Shown: piece after piece, positions 12,579-22,258 of the stretch
Position numbering within the stretch: position 1 is the stretch's first letter
Layout of the letters: every line of letters begins with the position of its first letter
Source: Molossus alvarezi
Lineage: Eukaryota; Chordata; Mammalia; Chiroptera; Molossidae
DNA: 64,000 bases
NCBI GenBank assembly: GCA_037176705.1
Contig: CM073891.1
Location: forward strand, 96,903,827-96,967,826
Direction: 5' to 3'
Translations under genes and position numbers: made by a program
The notes under the pieces: generated by a model
Database searches by the model: none
Told to the model about the DNA's origin: nothing
What the model saw: only the letters and a program-made list of their open reading frames with translations

Positions 12579-12750
12579 GCTCTGGCCAGCATGGCTTAGT
12601 TGGTTGGAGTATTGTCCGGTGCACCGAGAGGTTGCTGGTTCAATTCCCAGTCAGGAATATACCTCAGTTGTAGGTTCGATCCCTGGTTGGGGTGTGTACA
12701 GGAGGCAACCGATTGATGTTTCTCTCATGCATGGATATTTCTCCCAGGAA
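12579..12750 (+). mobile_element. VES-family SINE, diverged variant
   Basis: A VES-like head (TCTGGCCAGCATGGCTTAGT) is followed by GGTTCGATCCCTGGTTGGGG and a GATTGATGTTTCTCTCATGC block. The A-tail and a clear duplication are missing, so it is older or 3'-eroded. Confidence 0.75.
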
Positions 12751-13217
12751 GCCCCAGTCAGATAGAAATCTCTTCCCACTGGACTGTCACAGCACTATGT
12801 GCAACTCACACTTCTCACTTCCTGTGCTTGGGACAGAGTCTCTACCTTACAGACCTCGAGCTGCTCCAAGGTCTTGCTTGCCCTAGTGTGACATCAGCAA
12901 GGACTGCCAAACGGGAAGCCGGTTCTGAGACCTGAGCAGCTCACAGTGTGTATGCCAGTGCTACACGAGTAGCACACACATCAAGGGCTCTAGGAGTGTG
13001 AAACAAAGAGCTCACACATTGGGGGTGAAAAGGGTGAATTCATGAAAGAAATGCTACTGGAACTGTGTTTTAAGGGCTGAACTTCTATAGATAAAAAGAT
13101 GGGGAAATGGATGAAAAAAGCGTTCCACGTGAAGAAAATTTTAATAGCAAAGCATCTTTAAAAGCATGTGTAAAGAATGGCAAATTTGCTGTTCTATTTG
13201 CTGGAGAAGGTCCAAGA

Positions 13218-13472
13218 ACAACAGCAACAATAACAAAGGTAATTGCTGCTAACATTTACTGAGCACTTAACTGTGTTGTCAGGCACTCCCTAAGCATTTT
13301 CCTCCATTATCTCCTTTAATCTTCATAACCACCTGTGAGGTAAACGTTATTATTCTCATCTTACATATTAGGAAACAGAGGCATACAGAGGTGGGGGACT
13401 TACTGAGGTTACCGAGCTAGTAAGAGTGGTGGAACCTGGATTTACACTGGGTAGTGTGGCTCTAGAGCTCAA
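13218..13472 (-). mobile_element. MIR SINE, antisense
   Basis: The plus strand reads as the reverse complement of MIR: CTAACATTTACTGAGCAC, GAGGTAAACGTTATTATTCTC, AGGAAACAGAGGCATACAGAGG, GCTAGTAAGAGTGGTGGAACC, ending near GGCTCTAGAGCTC. It is close to full length. Confidence 0.88.
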
Positions 13473-13474
13473 AC

Positions 13475-13690
13475 TTTTTTATTTTGTTTTTCTTTATTGA
13501 TTTTAGAGAGAGGAAGGGAGTGGGAGAGAGATAGAAACATCGATGAGAGAGAACATTGATTGGCTGCCTCCTGCATGACCCCCCACTGGGGATTTGGCCC
13601 ACAACCTGGGCATGTGTCTTGGCTGGGAATCGAACCAATGACCTCTTGGTGCATGTCTCATCACTCAACCTCTGAGCCACACCGGCCGGG
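13475..13690 (-). mobile_element. VES SINE, first of two at one site
   Basis: Minus-oriented VES of the TTGATTTTAGAGAG subtype, ending CCGGCCGGGC. The target duplication CTAGAGCTCAAACT (left, 13462-13475) / CTAGAGCTTGAACT (right, 13691-13704) was copied from the MIR end. The right copy was then used by the next VES. Confidence 0.93.
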
Positions 13691-13705
13691 CTAGAGCTTG
13701 AACTC

Positions 13706-13929
13706 TTTTTTTTTTATCCTCACTTGAGGACATTTTTCCTTTTTTTTTTTTTTTTATTCAGATAGAGCGGGAGGGAGAGAGAGGAAGAGAGAGAGAAACA
13801 TCGACGTGAAAGGGACACATCGAGTGGCTGCCACCCACAGGACCCAACCAGGGCCGGGGACAAACTGCAACCGAGGTACATGCCCTTAGCGGGAACTGAA
13901 CCCGGGCCTCTCCGGACCATAGGTCGTCG
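13706..13929 (-). mobile_element. VES SINE, 5'-truncated, second at the same site
   Basis: Minus-oriented VES of the ATCCTCAC(C/T)(C/T)GAGGACA-tail subtype. Its head is cut off after the GGACCATAGGTCGTCG block. The duplication TAGAGCTTGAACTCTT occurs at 13692-13707 and 13930-13945. Confidence 0.93.
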
Positions 13930-13945
13930 TAGAGCTTGAACTCTT

Positions 13946-14990
13946 AAACACTCTACTGCAGCCTCATTCTGTAGAGAGTTATGAATATGGGGTCCACTGA
14001 TGGGTTTTAGGAAATCCATGAGTCCTATGAAATTGTACGCAAATTTTTGAGTATATGTGGATTTTTCTGGAGAAAGGGTCCTTGGCTTTCACCAAGTTTT
14101 CAAAGGAGTTTATAACCCAATAAGGGTTAAGAACCACAATGTATGGAATCCTGTGGTGTAAGGCTAGACATGGATAAGTATACTCCAAGTGGAAAACCCT
14201 GAATGGACAAGGGCCTGAAGACAATGGAAGGTACTAAAAATACTGAGCTGTAAGCCACATAAAAGGAAAAAAAAAAAAAAGAGTATTTTGGCAGATTACT
14301 AACATATGTAAATAAGACTGGGTTTTGTGAATTCACGGATATTGGAGAAGAAGAGAAAAAATGGGAAATTGACAATGGGGTTTTTCTAAAAGAAAAATCA
14401 CCAAAAAATGAGTGAGATCATCTGAATCATAAATCATGAATGAGCTTTTCTGACTTCCCACCTTTCTTAAAATGGAACTCACAAGGTTGTTCAAATTACA
14501 ATTTTAACATGTATAGTACAATTTACATTTAAAAGATGTTTTAAAATACCATTTACATTTTGTTCAGAATTTTTCTATTTATCTCCTTTGAAGAGAGGAA
14601 GTCTTTAAATGAAGGGAGTGTGTGTCAATTATAAAAAGTCTCATTTAAGGCGATCCCACATTTAAAATGGGTCTTTTAAAGGAGAACTTTTGTTTTCAAG
14701 TGAGAGTTTTAATCTAGTCCAGTTCTACTGATCTCAAATAACAACCTTGACCCACGTTCGTACATACAGCAGCCCCTACTTTGCCAGCAGCTACCACCTG
14801 TGACATACTGCATTTTTCAAGATGACACATGGATCATTCTTCTGTCAGTCACTTAAACACTGTGTTGTCAGGATTCTAACTTCTCAACCAATAGGTTCTC
14901 TGTGAGCCAAAAACTTAGTTTAATTCCATTTACATGCTTCTGATTTCGAAATAGTGAACTCTAGCCTTGACTTCTCCCAGTTCAGACATA
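13946..14990. other. CEP41 intron 1, no feature recognised
   Basis: AT-rich intronic sequence with an A-run at about 14267-14280. No recognised family or exon. Confidence 0.45.
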
Positions 14991-15130
14991 TATTCATTTA
15001 CTCATTCAACAAATATTTAAGGAACAACTATTGTGTATCAGACAGTGGGACAATGCCGACAAGGTCCCTATCTTATGTGCCTATAAGTGTGCCAAAAATA
15101 AACAAGCAAATAAAATAATTACAGACCATA
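14990..15130 (-). mobile_element. L2 3' end fragment, antisense
   Basis: TTCATTTACTCATTCAACAA followed by TATTTAAGGAACAACTATTG and CAGACAGTGGGACAATG is the reverse complement of the L2 3' terminus. Confidence 0.75.
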
Positions 15131-15843
15131 ATTTACTGGCTGAAGATAGAATATTGACCAAGTGCATCTAATTTCACTTCCTTCCAAAACCTCAGTAAAA
15201 TCCCATTGAAAGGATATTATTTTAAGGACATAATACCCAAAACACAGAGAGAGTGGGAGAAGTGATAGCAATAGATTTCTGAAATCTAGAAAGTGAAAAT
15301 GACTTGATGGACTTTTGAGTCAAAGGGAAAGCCAAGAACAATTCTTAAAAGGCTTAGGAATTGATAGCCCCAGGCAACTCCAAAGAAGGGCATAAAAGAA
15401 GATGAAATAAGGAAGACTGGATGAAGACTGACTGAGAAGCATTTGGATCTCCAAAACCTTCTCCCCTCTATGCCACGGGGTGATTGCCTCTCCCCGAACC
15501 ATAATACATACCTTGAGATTTATTCCCTGGAAAGGGTTTCTGGACTGGGAGGTCTCCAGACAAAGGGAAAGGTAGAGTTACCATTACTGAAAATAGGGGT
15601 CCTTAAGTAAATGATGCACACTAGTGTTGAGATATTCCCTAGCCCTGGTTCCTCTAGGAATTCAACTAGGCTTTTACTCTCAGGAGGGTGGGTTGCTCTA
15701 AGGAAAATGACTAGCCTAAGAGAAAAGAGATGAAAGGAGGGAACATTGGGAGAGGGAGTCCCCAAATCATGGTTCAGTGAGATCTTCTTGTAATTAAGCT
15801 CATCATCACCAAGTCCCTCCCAATATATGAAGATCCGAATCAC
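15131..15843. other. CEP41 intron 1, no feature recognised
   Basis: Unique-looking intronic DNA. A 107-codon minus-strand ORF at 15520-15843 has no motif I recognise and no splice context, so it was not called. Confidence 0.45.
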
Positions 15844-16144
15844 TTTTTTTTTATTCTCACCCGAAATTTTTCCATTTTTTGTTCAGATAGAGTGGGAGGG
15901 TGAGAGAGGAAGAGGGAGAGAGAGGAAGAAAGAGAGAGAGAAAGAGAGAGAGAGGAAGAGAGAGAGAAAAAGAGAGAGAGAGAAACATTGACACGAAAGG
16001 GACACTTCGAGTGGCTGCCACCTGCATGACCAACCAGGGCCGGGGACAAACTGCAACCGAGGTATGTGACCTTAGGGGACCCAAACCCGGGTCTCTCTGG
16101 ACCACAGGCCAATGCTCTAACCACTGAGCCAAACCTGCCAGGGC
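15844..16144 (-). mobile_element. VES SINE with expanded purine tract
   Basis: Minus-oriented VES starting ATTCTCACCCGAAATTTTTC and ending CCTGCCAGGGCT, flanked by CGAATCACTTTTTT / CGAATCACATTTTT. Its CT-rich middle has grown to about 95 bases of GA/GAA repeat (15893-15985), making it longer than its relatives. Confidence 0.93.
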
Positions 16145-16210
16145 TCGAATCACATTTTTAAGTCTCCCACATAAATTAACAATTTAGGAATAAAAGAAGT
16201 CTGAGAACAT

Positions 16211-16585
16211 TGCTATAGACTGAATTGTTCCCCCCGCCCCCAATTCATATATTGAAATCCCAATCCCCAATGTAACTCTTTGGAGATATGGCCTTTAGGA
16301 GGTAATTAAAGTCAAATGGGGTCATAAGGGTGGAGCACAAGTCCAATAGGATTAGTGTTCTTATAAAGAGACACCAAAGAACCTGCTCCTTTTCCACACA
16401 TGCACACAAAGAAGAGGTCATGTGAGCACATTTGCAAGCCAGGAGAGAGCTCTCACTAGAAACCAAATTGTCCAGCACTTTGATTTTAACCTTCCCAGCC
16501 TCCAAAACCATGAGAGAAAAATTTCTGTTGTGTAAGCCACCCAAAATGTGCTATTTTGTTATGGCAGCTCAAGCTTACTGATACA
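16211..16585 (+). mobile_element. MST-type solitary LTR (ERVL-MaLR)
   Basis: The sequence begins TGCTATAGACTGAATTG, contains AATTCATATATTGAAATCCC, GGCCTTTAGGAGGTAATTAA and TTCCCAGCCTCCAAAACCAT, and ends ACTGATACA. These match the MST LTR. An exact 5-bp duplication AACAT flanks it (16206-16210 and 16586-16590), so it is a complete solo LTR. Confidence 0.9.
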
Positions 16586-16859
16586 AACATCTCCAACAAA
16601 ACAGAAAGAAAAATAGCAATACAAAGGAAACTGAGGCTATGCGGGGAAAAAATACTTAAAAACACTATTAGAGAAATGAAAACACACACACATCCATACA
16701 AAAACTTGTACAGTCCAGTCATGTACCACCCAACAACGAGGATACGTTCTGGGAAATGCATAGTTAGGCAATTTCATCAATGTGCAAACATCATACAGTG
16801 TGCTTACACAAGCTTACTACATACCTAGACCTAGACTATATGTTATGTCGTATATACCA

Positions 16860-17590
16860 TTGTCATATATACTCAGTTTCTAGAAAAACTAAATGTAAGC
16901 ATACCATACAACCCAGCAATTGTACTCCTAGGCATCTATCCCACAGAAATGAAAATTAACATCACACAAAGAACTGTACCAAAAAGTTCATATCTTTATT
17001 TGTAACAGCCCCAAACTGAAAGCAACCACAACAGTTGAATGGTTAAATAAACGGTTATAGATCCATACTACAGAATACTAATCAGCAATAAAAAGGAATG
17101 AACCATTGCTACAGGAGACAACTTGGATGCATCTCAAGGACATTATTCTAGTGGGAAAAAGCCAATCTCAAAAGGTCATATACTGCTTGATTCCGTTTCT
17201 GTAATATTCTCAAAATTACAAATTGCAGAAATGGAGAACACAGTGGCTGCCAGGGGTTAGGATAATGAGGGGGAACAAAGTGGATGTGACTAGGAAGGGG
17301 TAGTATAAGGGAGATATTGATGGACTAGTTCTGTATTTTGATTGCAAAATCTACACATGTGCAAATTTTAATTATATTAAATCTACACATGTGATTTAAA
17401 AAAAAAAAAAGGCCTAGAACTATACCCACATTGTAAAAATGCCAATTTTCTGGTGTGATATTGTACTATATTTATATAAAATATAATCATTGGGGGAAAA
17501 TGGGTAAAGGGCATATGGGAGTACTTTGTACTGTTGTTGCAAATTTCTGTGAATTTGTATTTATTTCAAAATAAAAGTGTTTAAAAAGAA
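16860..17590 (+). mobile_element. L1 LINE 3' end, sense
   Basis: Typical L1M tail: CATACAACCCAGCAATTGTA, CAATAAAAAGGAATGAACCA, GGCTGCCAGGGGTTAGGATA and the TATTTCAAAATAAAAGTG end. No coding potential. Confidence 0.85.
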
Positions 17591-17599
17591 CGTCAGAAT

Positions 17600-18250
17600 C
17601 AAAAACAGCTCTTAGGAGTTAAAACATTATGGCAGAAATAAAAAACTCATTAGAAAGACTGGAAGATAAAGTTAAACAAATCTCCCAAAGAGAGCAAAAA
17701 GACAAAGATGTGGAAAACAGGACATAAAACTTTTTAAAACAATTAGAGAACTAGTCATATAGAAGCAACGTCAGAATAATGAATTCAAGAAAGAGAGGAT
17801 GGAGAAAATGAAAGGGAGAAACTCAACAATAAAATAATGTTTAAGAAATTTACAGAACAGAGAGACATGAATTTCTGGTGCCTAACAATATGGGTGAAAA
17901 TAGGCTCAGAGCAAGGAATATTTTTTGTGAAAGATGATAACACTGGGGACAGAGAAAACTTCCACAAGCTTCCGGAAAGGAAAAATCAAGTTGCATACAA
18001 AGGCAAAGAAGGCTTTGGACTTCTCCACAGTAACATTTGATGCTAGACGACCACAATGCAATGTTTTCACAAAGCTGATGATTTCCAACCAAGAATTCTA
18101 TACTCAACCAAACTCTCAGGCTGATACACGTGAAGGTAGAGTAATAACATTTTTAGACATGCCTAACATTTTAGGCATAAATAAAAACTCTTACTGCTTA
18201 CGCACTCTTTCTCAAGAAACCACAGGAAACTGTGCTCCACTGAAACAAAG
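17600..18250 (+). mobile_element. L1M/HAL1-like remnant
   Basis: The order of blocks matches an old L1/HAL1 segment: ATTAGAAAGACTGGAAGATA, then AGAGACATGAATTTCTGGTG, CACAAGCTTCCGGAAAGGAA, and a late ATTTCCAACCAAGAATTCTA block followed by the TTTCTCAAGAAACCACAGGA block. Boundaries are approximate. Confidence 0.72.
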
Positions 18251-18419
18251 GAAGCTGGGCATCTTCACTCAGGACACAGATGTGTAAATCACACATCCTG
18301 CCTCCCTACAACCCTCTTTCACCCCCATTCCTGATCTCGTTACCCCAAGCTGGGAACCCGTCACCCATCCCTCTCTCACTGCTCAGAGCCAACCATGAAG
18401 TCGTGATGATTCGACCCCC

Positions 18420-19110
18420 CACGTATTTCTCAGTGCTGTCCCCAGTGCATGGCCTTACTTAGGTCTGTCACGTAATAACCACCGAACCAGTGTCCCTGCC
18501 CCCAGTCTTGGCTCCTCGAGCCCGTTCTCCACGAGTCTCCACCATGTGCCTAAAATGCAAATCTGATCGTGTCCCGCTTTCCTTGAAACTCCGCAAAAGG
18601 TTCTTGAATTCTGGCCGGCGGACGAGATAAACGCCTGGCGGTTTCACTGCCGCTGTCCACACCTCCGCCGCCCACCGGCGTGGCAGAGGCGAGTCCACCG
18701 TGGCGCTCGCCGGGAGAGCTCTCCCGGCTCGGCCTCACTTTCTCGGCAGAGCTCACAGGCGACGACCGTGCGAGGACGCACGTGCAACGCCCCGCCAGCA
18801 GCAAGGGCAGCGGGCCGGTCCAGACCTGCCCCCTGCCGCCCCACGCCCGCCTCACCCCTCCTCGCGGTCCTGTCTGCAGTGCTTCCTCACCTGGGCACAG
18901 CCTGGCCCTTTCGGGCCATCTCCAGGACCTCCTGTCCCCAGTGGACCCACCTTCCCTCTGTGCCCTCTGAACGTCGCGTGGCCAACCCCGCGGCGTGCAG
19001 GGTGCGTACAAGTCTCGCCGGGAGGCTGCGCTCACGCGAGCACAAGGCCTCGCTTACCCTTTGCATCTCCAGCACCTACTCCAGGAACACTGGCTGACAT
19101 GAACGAACAC
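18420..19110 (+). mobile_element. L2-like remnant inside the CpG island
   Basis: 18550-18610 (AAATGCAAATCTGATCGTGT, TTGAAACTCCGCAAAAGGTT) resembles the L2 block 'atctgatcatgtc...'. 18900-19090 ends in an L2-like tail (CTCCAGCACCTACTCCAGGA). The middle is CpG-rich and diverged, so continuity is inferred. Confidence 0.5.
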
Positions 19111-19197
19111 AATGCGGAGGGCACGAGGGTGAAACAGAGTGAAAGGCCCTGTGGGCGGGGGTAACGAATGTCAGAGGTCGCGCCCTTTCTAAAGGGC

Positions 19198-19400
19198 TGC
19201 TCATTCCTGCTCTCTGTATTCCCGGCCTAAGGAAGGATGGCTCATCTGATTTTGTCCCTGCGTGTTCGGGGCTTCGATCGCGCTTACTTATGTTCTGTGT
19301 CTGCGGCTCCTAAACTGGAAGCCCTTTGAGGGGAGGGACTGTGTCTTGATGCACTTGGCTCATCTCAGCGGCAAGTGCCGGCACACAGGGAGCAAGGGCG
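19198..19400 (+). mobile_element. L2 3' fragment within the CpG island
   Basis: AACTGGAAGCCCTTTGAGGG, AGGGACTGTGTCTTGATGC and CTCATCTCAGCGGCAAGTGC follow the L2 3' region. It lies in CEP41 intron 1, just downstream of exon 1 on the gene's strand. Confidence 0.7.
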
Positions 19401-19606
19401 GGTGGGGCCCCACTCGGGCTGCCGGCCCGGCTCCGCGCCCCGGCCCGCCCCGCCTCCCTTCGCCCTCCTCGCTCCAGACCCCTCCTCACGCCGGCCGCTT
19501 CCCGCCTTCCGGGCGGCGGAAGTCGCCGGCTGCTCGTCCCTGCCCACGTGGAGCCTTTTCCGGTGCGCCCGCCCCTCCGCCTCTCCGATCCGGACCTGGC
19601 CCTCAC

Positions 19607-19639
19607 CTCAGGATTCCCAATGTGCCTCCGGGCAGACAT
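19607..19639 (-). CDS. CEP41: CEP41 coding exon 1
   Basis: ATG (19637-19639 on the plus strand as CAT) opens a 33-nt coding exon for MSARRHIGNPE, ending at a GTGAGG donor (19601-19606). The remembered human start is MSLRRHIGNPE, so only residue 3 differs. The exon ends in phase 0 and joins exon 2, which starts with a Tyr codon. The open frame that continues past the donor is intronic. The start is supported by homology and by its place in the CpG island about 200 bases downstream of the X-box. The 5' UTR runs toward higher coordinates for an unknown length. Confidence 0.93.
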
Positions 19640-19744
19640 ATTTGCTCCAACCGACCACGCTCAGGGTTCTAGTTTCACCGGTTGCCTCTAAACCTAACTT
19701 CTTACCCCTACAACCTCGCTCAGCTGCCTCCTTACAACCTCTTC

Positions 19745-19778
19745 TCCGATTGGCTAGCCGTCTCTAGCCAGCCAATGG
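19745..19778. promoter_or_regulatory. Paired CCAAT boxes (NF-Y sites)
   Basis: GATTGGCT at about 19748 is CCAAT on the CEP41 strand, and AGCCAATGG at about 19771 is CCAAT on the plus strand. They lie about 110-135 bases upstream of the CEP41 ATG, a normal distance for NF-Y. The opposite orientations suit a bidirectional promoter. Confidence 0.7.
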
Positions 19779-19834
19779 AGGCCCCGTTTGCTACTTCCTC
19801 GCAGGGTCTGGTTAGAGCGAGACTCCGCTCAATG

Positions 19835-19849
19835 GTTGCCAAGGGCAAC
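19835..19849. promoter_or_regulatory. RFX X-box
   Basis: GTTGCC-AAG-GGCAAC is a perfect inverted repeat fitting the X-box consensus GTNRCC(0-3)RGYAAC bound by RFX factors that drive ciliary genes. It lies 196 bases upstream of the CEP41 start codon. CEP41 is a ciliary protein, so the motif supports both calls. Confidence 0.88.
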
Positions 19850-20027
19850 GCGGGACGCCGGCTGCGGAGGCCTTTTGTGCTCTCCGCTGGGCCCCACCCG
19901 CTCCAGCGTTAGCGCGGGAAGAGGGGCGAGGGGGAGGGGCAGGCTAGTGCCTGCGCGTGGGCGGCTGCACGGATCCCGAGGGGGGGAAGAAGCTCGAAAG
20001 CGGGGAGGGGGTGGTGGTGGTGGTGGT

Positions 20028-20183
20028 ATGGGAAACAAATGTTCTAGCAACTGTGGAAGAACAAACAGGGTACAGGGCACACACCACCACCACCACCCTC
20101 ACCCTCAAGGCCACTTCAAACATCTGGACTACTTCTTTCACAATAAGGAACAGATACGGGACAGGATTGTTCAGCAGGGATGA
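20028..20183 (+). CDS. Hypothetical 51-residue His-rich ORF, divergent to CEP41
   Basis: ATG at 20028 opens MGNKCSSNCGRTNR, followed by a HHHHHPHP tract and KHLDYFFHNKEQIRDRIVQQ, with stop at 20181-20183. The MGxxxS start fits N-myristoylation, and Cys5 and Cys9 could be palmitoylated. It lies at the edge of the CpG island, opposite the CEP41 promoter. I recognise no family. The His run comes from a CAC repeat and the frame is also open upstream, so it may be part of a non-coding divergent transcript. Confidence 0.25.
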   Translation: MGNKCSSNCGRTNRVQGTHHHHHPHPQGHFKHLDYFFHNKEQIRDRIVQQG

Positions 20184-21340
20184 GAATCTGTAGCTTATTA
20201 TTTTCAGGTTAAGTTAATATGCAAATTATGCAAAATATCGTGTAAATACAGTAATTAGTGTTGCTTTAAAAGCTTTTAGCTAGCTAGAGAACGGCAGCCT
20301 TAATTGCAAAGTACACACACCATTCTGTGATTCATGATTCATTTAACAAATATTTAATAAGCACCTTATGAGAAAAGCTGCAGAAGGTTTTGTGGAGGAT
20401 GGGAGGATGACTAAACCCCAATGCCGTTGTCATGGAAACCATTGTGACTCCTGCCATCAGCCACCACCTGTTCTTATTCCAGATCTGAAAATTAAGTCCT
20501 AGCACCTTTAAAAAACAATCACACACAGTATGACTTGGCTCCAAAATGTCCCACCAAATCCATCAAAATTATTGTTTCTTTTTACATGGGAGGAACCAAC
20601 ACAGTAACCCTTTGTTCTTTACTCTAAGTTGTTTTTCCAGGGATGGAGAAAGGTTTCTGAACTGTTCACATTCCTGGTTCTCTGCTTGTGAATAACAGCA
20701 TACATGTGAGCTATTTTAGGGTCTGTGCAGATGACCCTTCTTCTCAGACACTTCAGCATCCCACCCTTAGGGCCAGCCAGAATTGGGTTGTCACTCAGAT
20801 GGTTGACTCCCAGGATCTTACACTGGCCACAGCTGTCTCTTGCACTTTCAAGCTACTTACTGAGTTTTGTCTGAACTTCCCTAGACCATAAATCTCTCTA
20901 AAACCCCCCGTTTCTCACCCCTTCCCTAGAATAAGGAAGAGTTTGGGGGCTGCAAAAAATTGGAAGAAGAGTGGTGGGGAGGATATTTATCTAGAACTTT
21001 TTGTATAGCAAGCAGAAACTTCTAACATATTACTACTTAGAATGTATACTTGTCCTTATCCCGTGCACTGTAAGGGTAGGGTGATGATAGAAATTACGGG
21101 TATAATAAATGGGAGAAAGGAGAGAAGAGAGGAAGATAATAAGGTTGAGAAGGAGAGGAAAAGATATAAAAACATCTGTTGGTGAAGGTAAGTTATTGTA
21201 TACATGAGAAGAGGCAAGAGATGCAAAGAATGGGATGGCTATAATTTTTCTAACTTGAGGGACTGAATAGATGAATGATAATTCATTAATCAAGTTTAAG
21301 AAAAATGGAACATACATGGAAATTATAGGAAGTTGTGTTC
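20184..21340. other. No gene recognised
   Basis: AT-rich sequence beyond the CpG island. 20330-20390 has a weak L2-like TTCATTTAACAAATATTTAA block. Nothing else could be identified. Confidence 0.5.
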
Positions 21341-21487
21341 TTGGGTCCAACTGTCAGAGATGCTGACTGACTCTGTATGCCTGGGGTGGGGTTTAGGAAT
21401 CTGTAATTTAAATACATGTTCCCCCTCTCCCACCCATTGGTTCTGATGCACAGAGTCCAAGGGCCACACCTTGAGAGATTGTGCTCT
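21340..21487 (+). mobile_element. MER5A-like hAT-Charlie fragment
   Basis: GGGGTGGGGTTTAGGAATCT, then GGTTCTGATGCACAGAGTCC and CACACCTTGAGAGATTGTGC resemble the MER5A second half. It is old and partial. Confidence 0.65.
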
Positions 21488-22024
21488 AGAAAAATAATTT
21501 TATTTATATTTTGCTTCAGTGGAATCCTTGGAAAACTTAGAGCTATAAATCAAAAGACTTTTAGCATCATAAGTTTCTTTTCACAATTCCCTTTGAATCC
21601 TGCTATAGCAAAATTGCATCAAAATTAAAGCAAGTTGCTTACCCCAAATATGAAGAACAGTACATGGCACAAAAAGATAATTCCTAGAAGAAAAATATTC
21701 GATAAACATATGAAGAAATGTCCAACTGATAATGAAAGAAATACAAAACCAAACAGCTAGATTCCATTTTTCAACTACCAAATGGACAAAGGTTTTTCGT
21801 TTTCTCTCTTTTTTAATGAGAATGCTCAGTGCCATGCTCATACATTGTTAAAATGAATAGAAAGAAGTGTGACCATTTTGAAAAGTGATTTGAAAGTAAG
21901 TATCCAGAAGCTCTTAAATCTTAATATTCTGAGAATTCCTCCTAAGGAAATAATCAGATGCACAAAGATTACAGCCATAGATATTTACTGGAATTGTATG
22001 TAAAATGATTTAAAAAAAAAAAAA
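21488..22024. mobile_element. Probable L1 3' remnant, sense
   Basis: Blocks such as AAAATATTCGATAAACATAT, GAAATACAAAACCAAACAGC and TTCCTCCTAAGGAAATAATC resemble the tail half of old L1 elements. Too diverged for a subfamily. Confidence 0.45.
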
Positions 22025-22258
22025 GCCCTGGCTGGTTTGGCCCAGTGGTTGGAGCATCAACCTGAGGACCAAAGAGTCCCAGGTTCGGTTCCCACTAAGG
22101 GCGTGTGCCTCGGTTGCAGTTTGTCCCCTGGTTGGTCGTGCGGGTGGCAGCCACTCGATGTGTCCCTTTCACGTCGATGTCTCTCTCTCTCTCTCTCTCT
22201 CTCCCCCCCCCTCTATCTGAACAAAAAAATGGAAAAAAATGTCCTCAGTGAGGATTAA
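22025..22258 (+). mobile_element. VES SINE
   Basis: Full-length VES with head GCCCTGGCTGGTTTGGCCC, a CT/C run (22182-22210) and end GTCCTCAGTGAGGATTAAA. It follows an A-run of the host sequence. Confidence 0.94.

Larger units (their letters stand above)
1..19700 (-). other. CEP41: CEP41 gene, 5' part (exons 1-2, introns 1-2 partial)
   Basis: The first two coding exons were found by translating the minus strand and matching the remembered N-terminus of human CEP41; they are listed separately. Intron 1 spans 8038-19606, and everything left of 7974 is intron 2 unless the candidate terminal exon near base 300 is used. CEP41 is a basal-body and cilium protein. It has a rhodanese-like domain, is needed for tubulin glutamylation in the axoneme, and is mutated in Joubert syndrome (established knowledge). 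The exon encoding the next segment and the rhodanese domain were not found, so the gene must continue left of base 1. The 5' end near 19700 is approximate because no transcript start can be read from sequence alone. Confidence 0.88.
18600..20085. promoter_or_regulatory. CpG island covering the CEP41 promoter
   Basis: GC content and CpG density rise sharply from about 18.6 to 20.1 kb, against AT-rich flanks. It contains CEP41 exon 1, GC boxes (GGCCCGCCCCGCCTCC near 19440), an ETS-like GCGGAAGT at about 19514, CCAAT elements on both strands near 19748 and 19771, and an RFX X-box at 19835. No TATA box is seen. Many overlapping long ORFs here are a by-product of high GC and were not called. Confidence 0.9.

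Noticed and set aside
15857..16153. ORFs starting with ALAGLAQWLEH-like peptides, repeated across the window
   Set aside because: The same peptide appears at many places because it is the translated VES SINE head.
18550..19035. 161-codon minus-strand ORF and several overlapping long ORFs in the CpG island
   Set aside because: High GC makes stops rare. Frames on both strands are open, no motif is recognised, and the only supported coding segment here is the 11-residue CEP41 exon 1.
20200..20240. TTAATATGCAAATTATGC as a possible Helitron end, since vesper bats carry many
   Set aside because: The 5' TC start and the hairpin plus CTAGT 3' end are missing.
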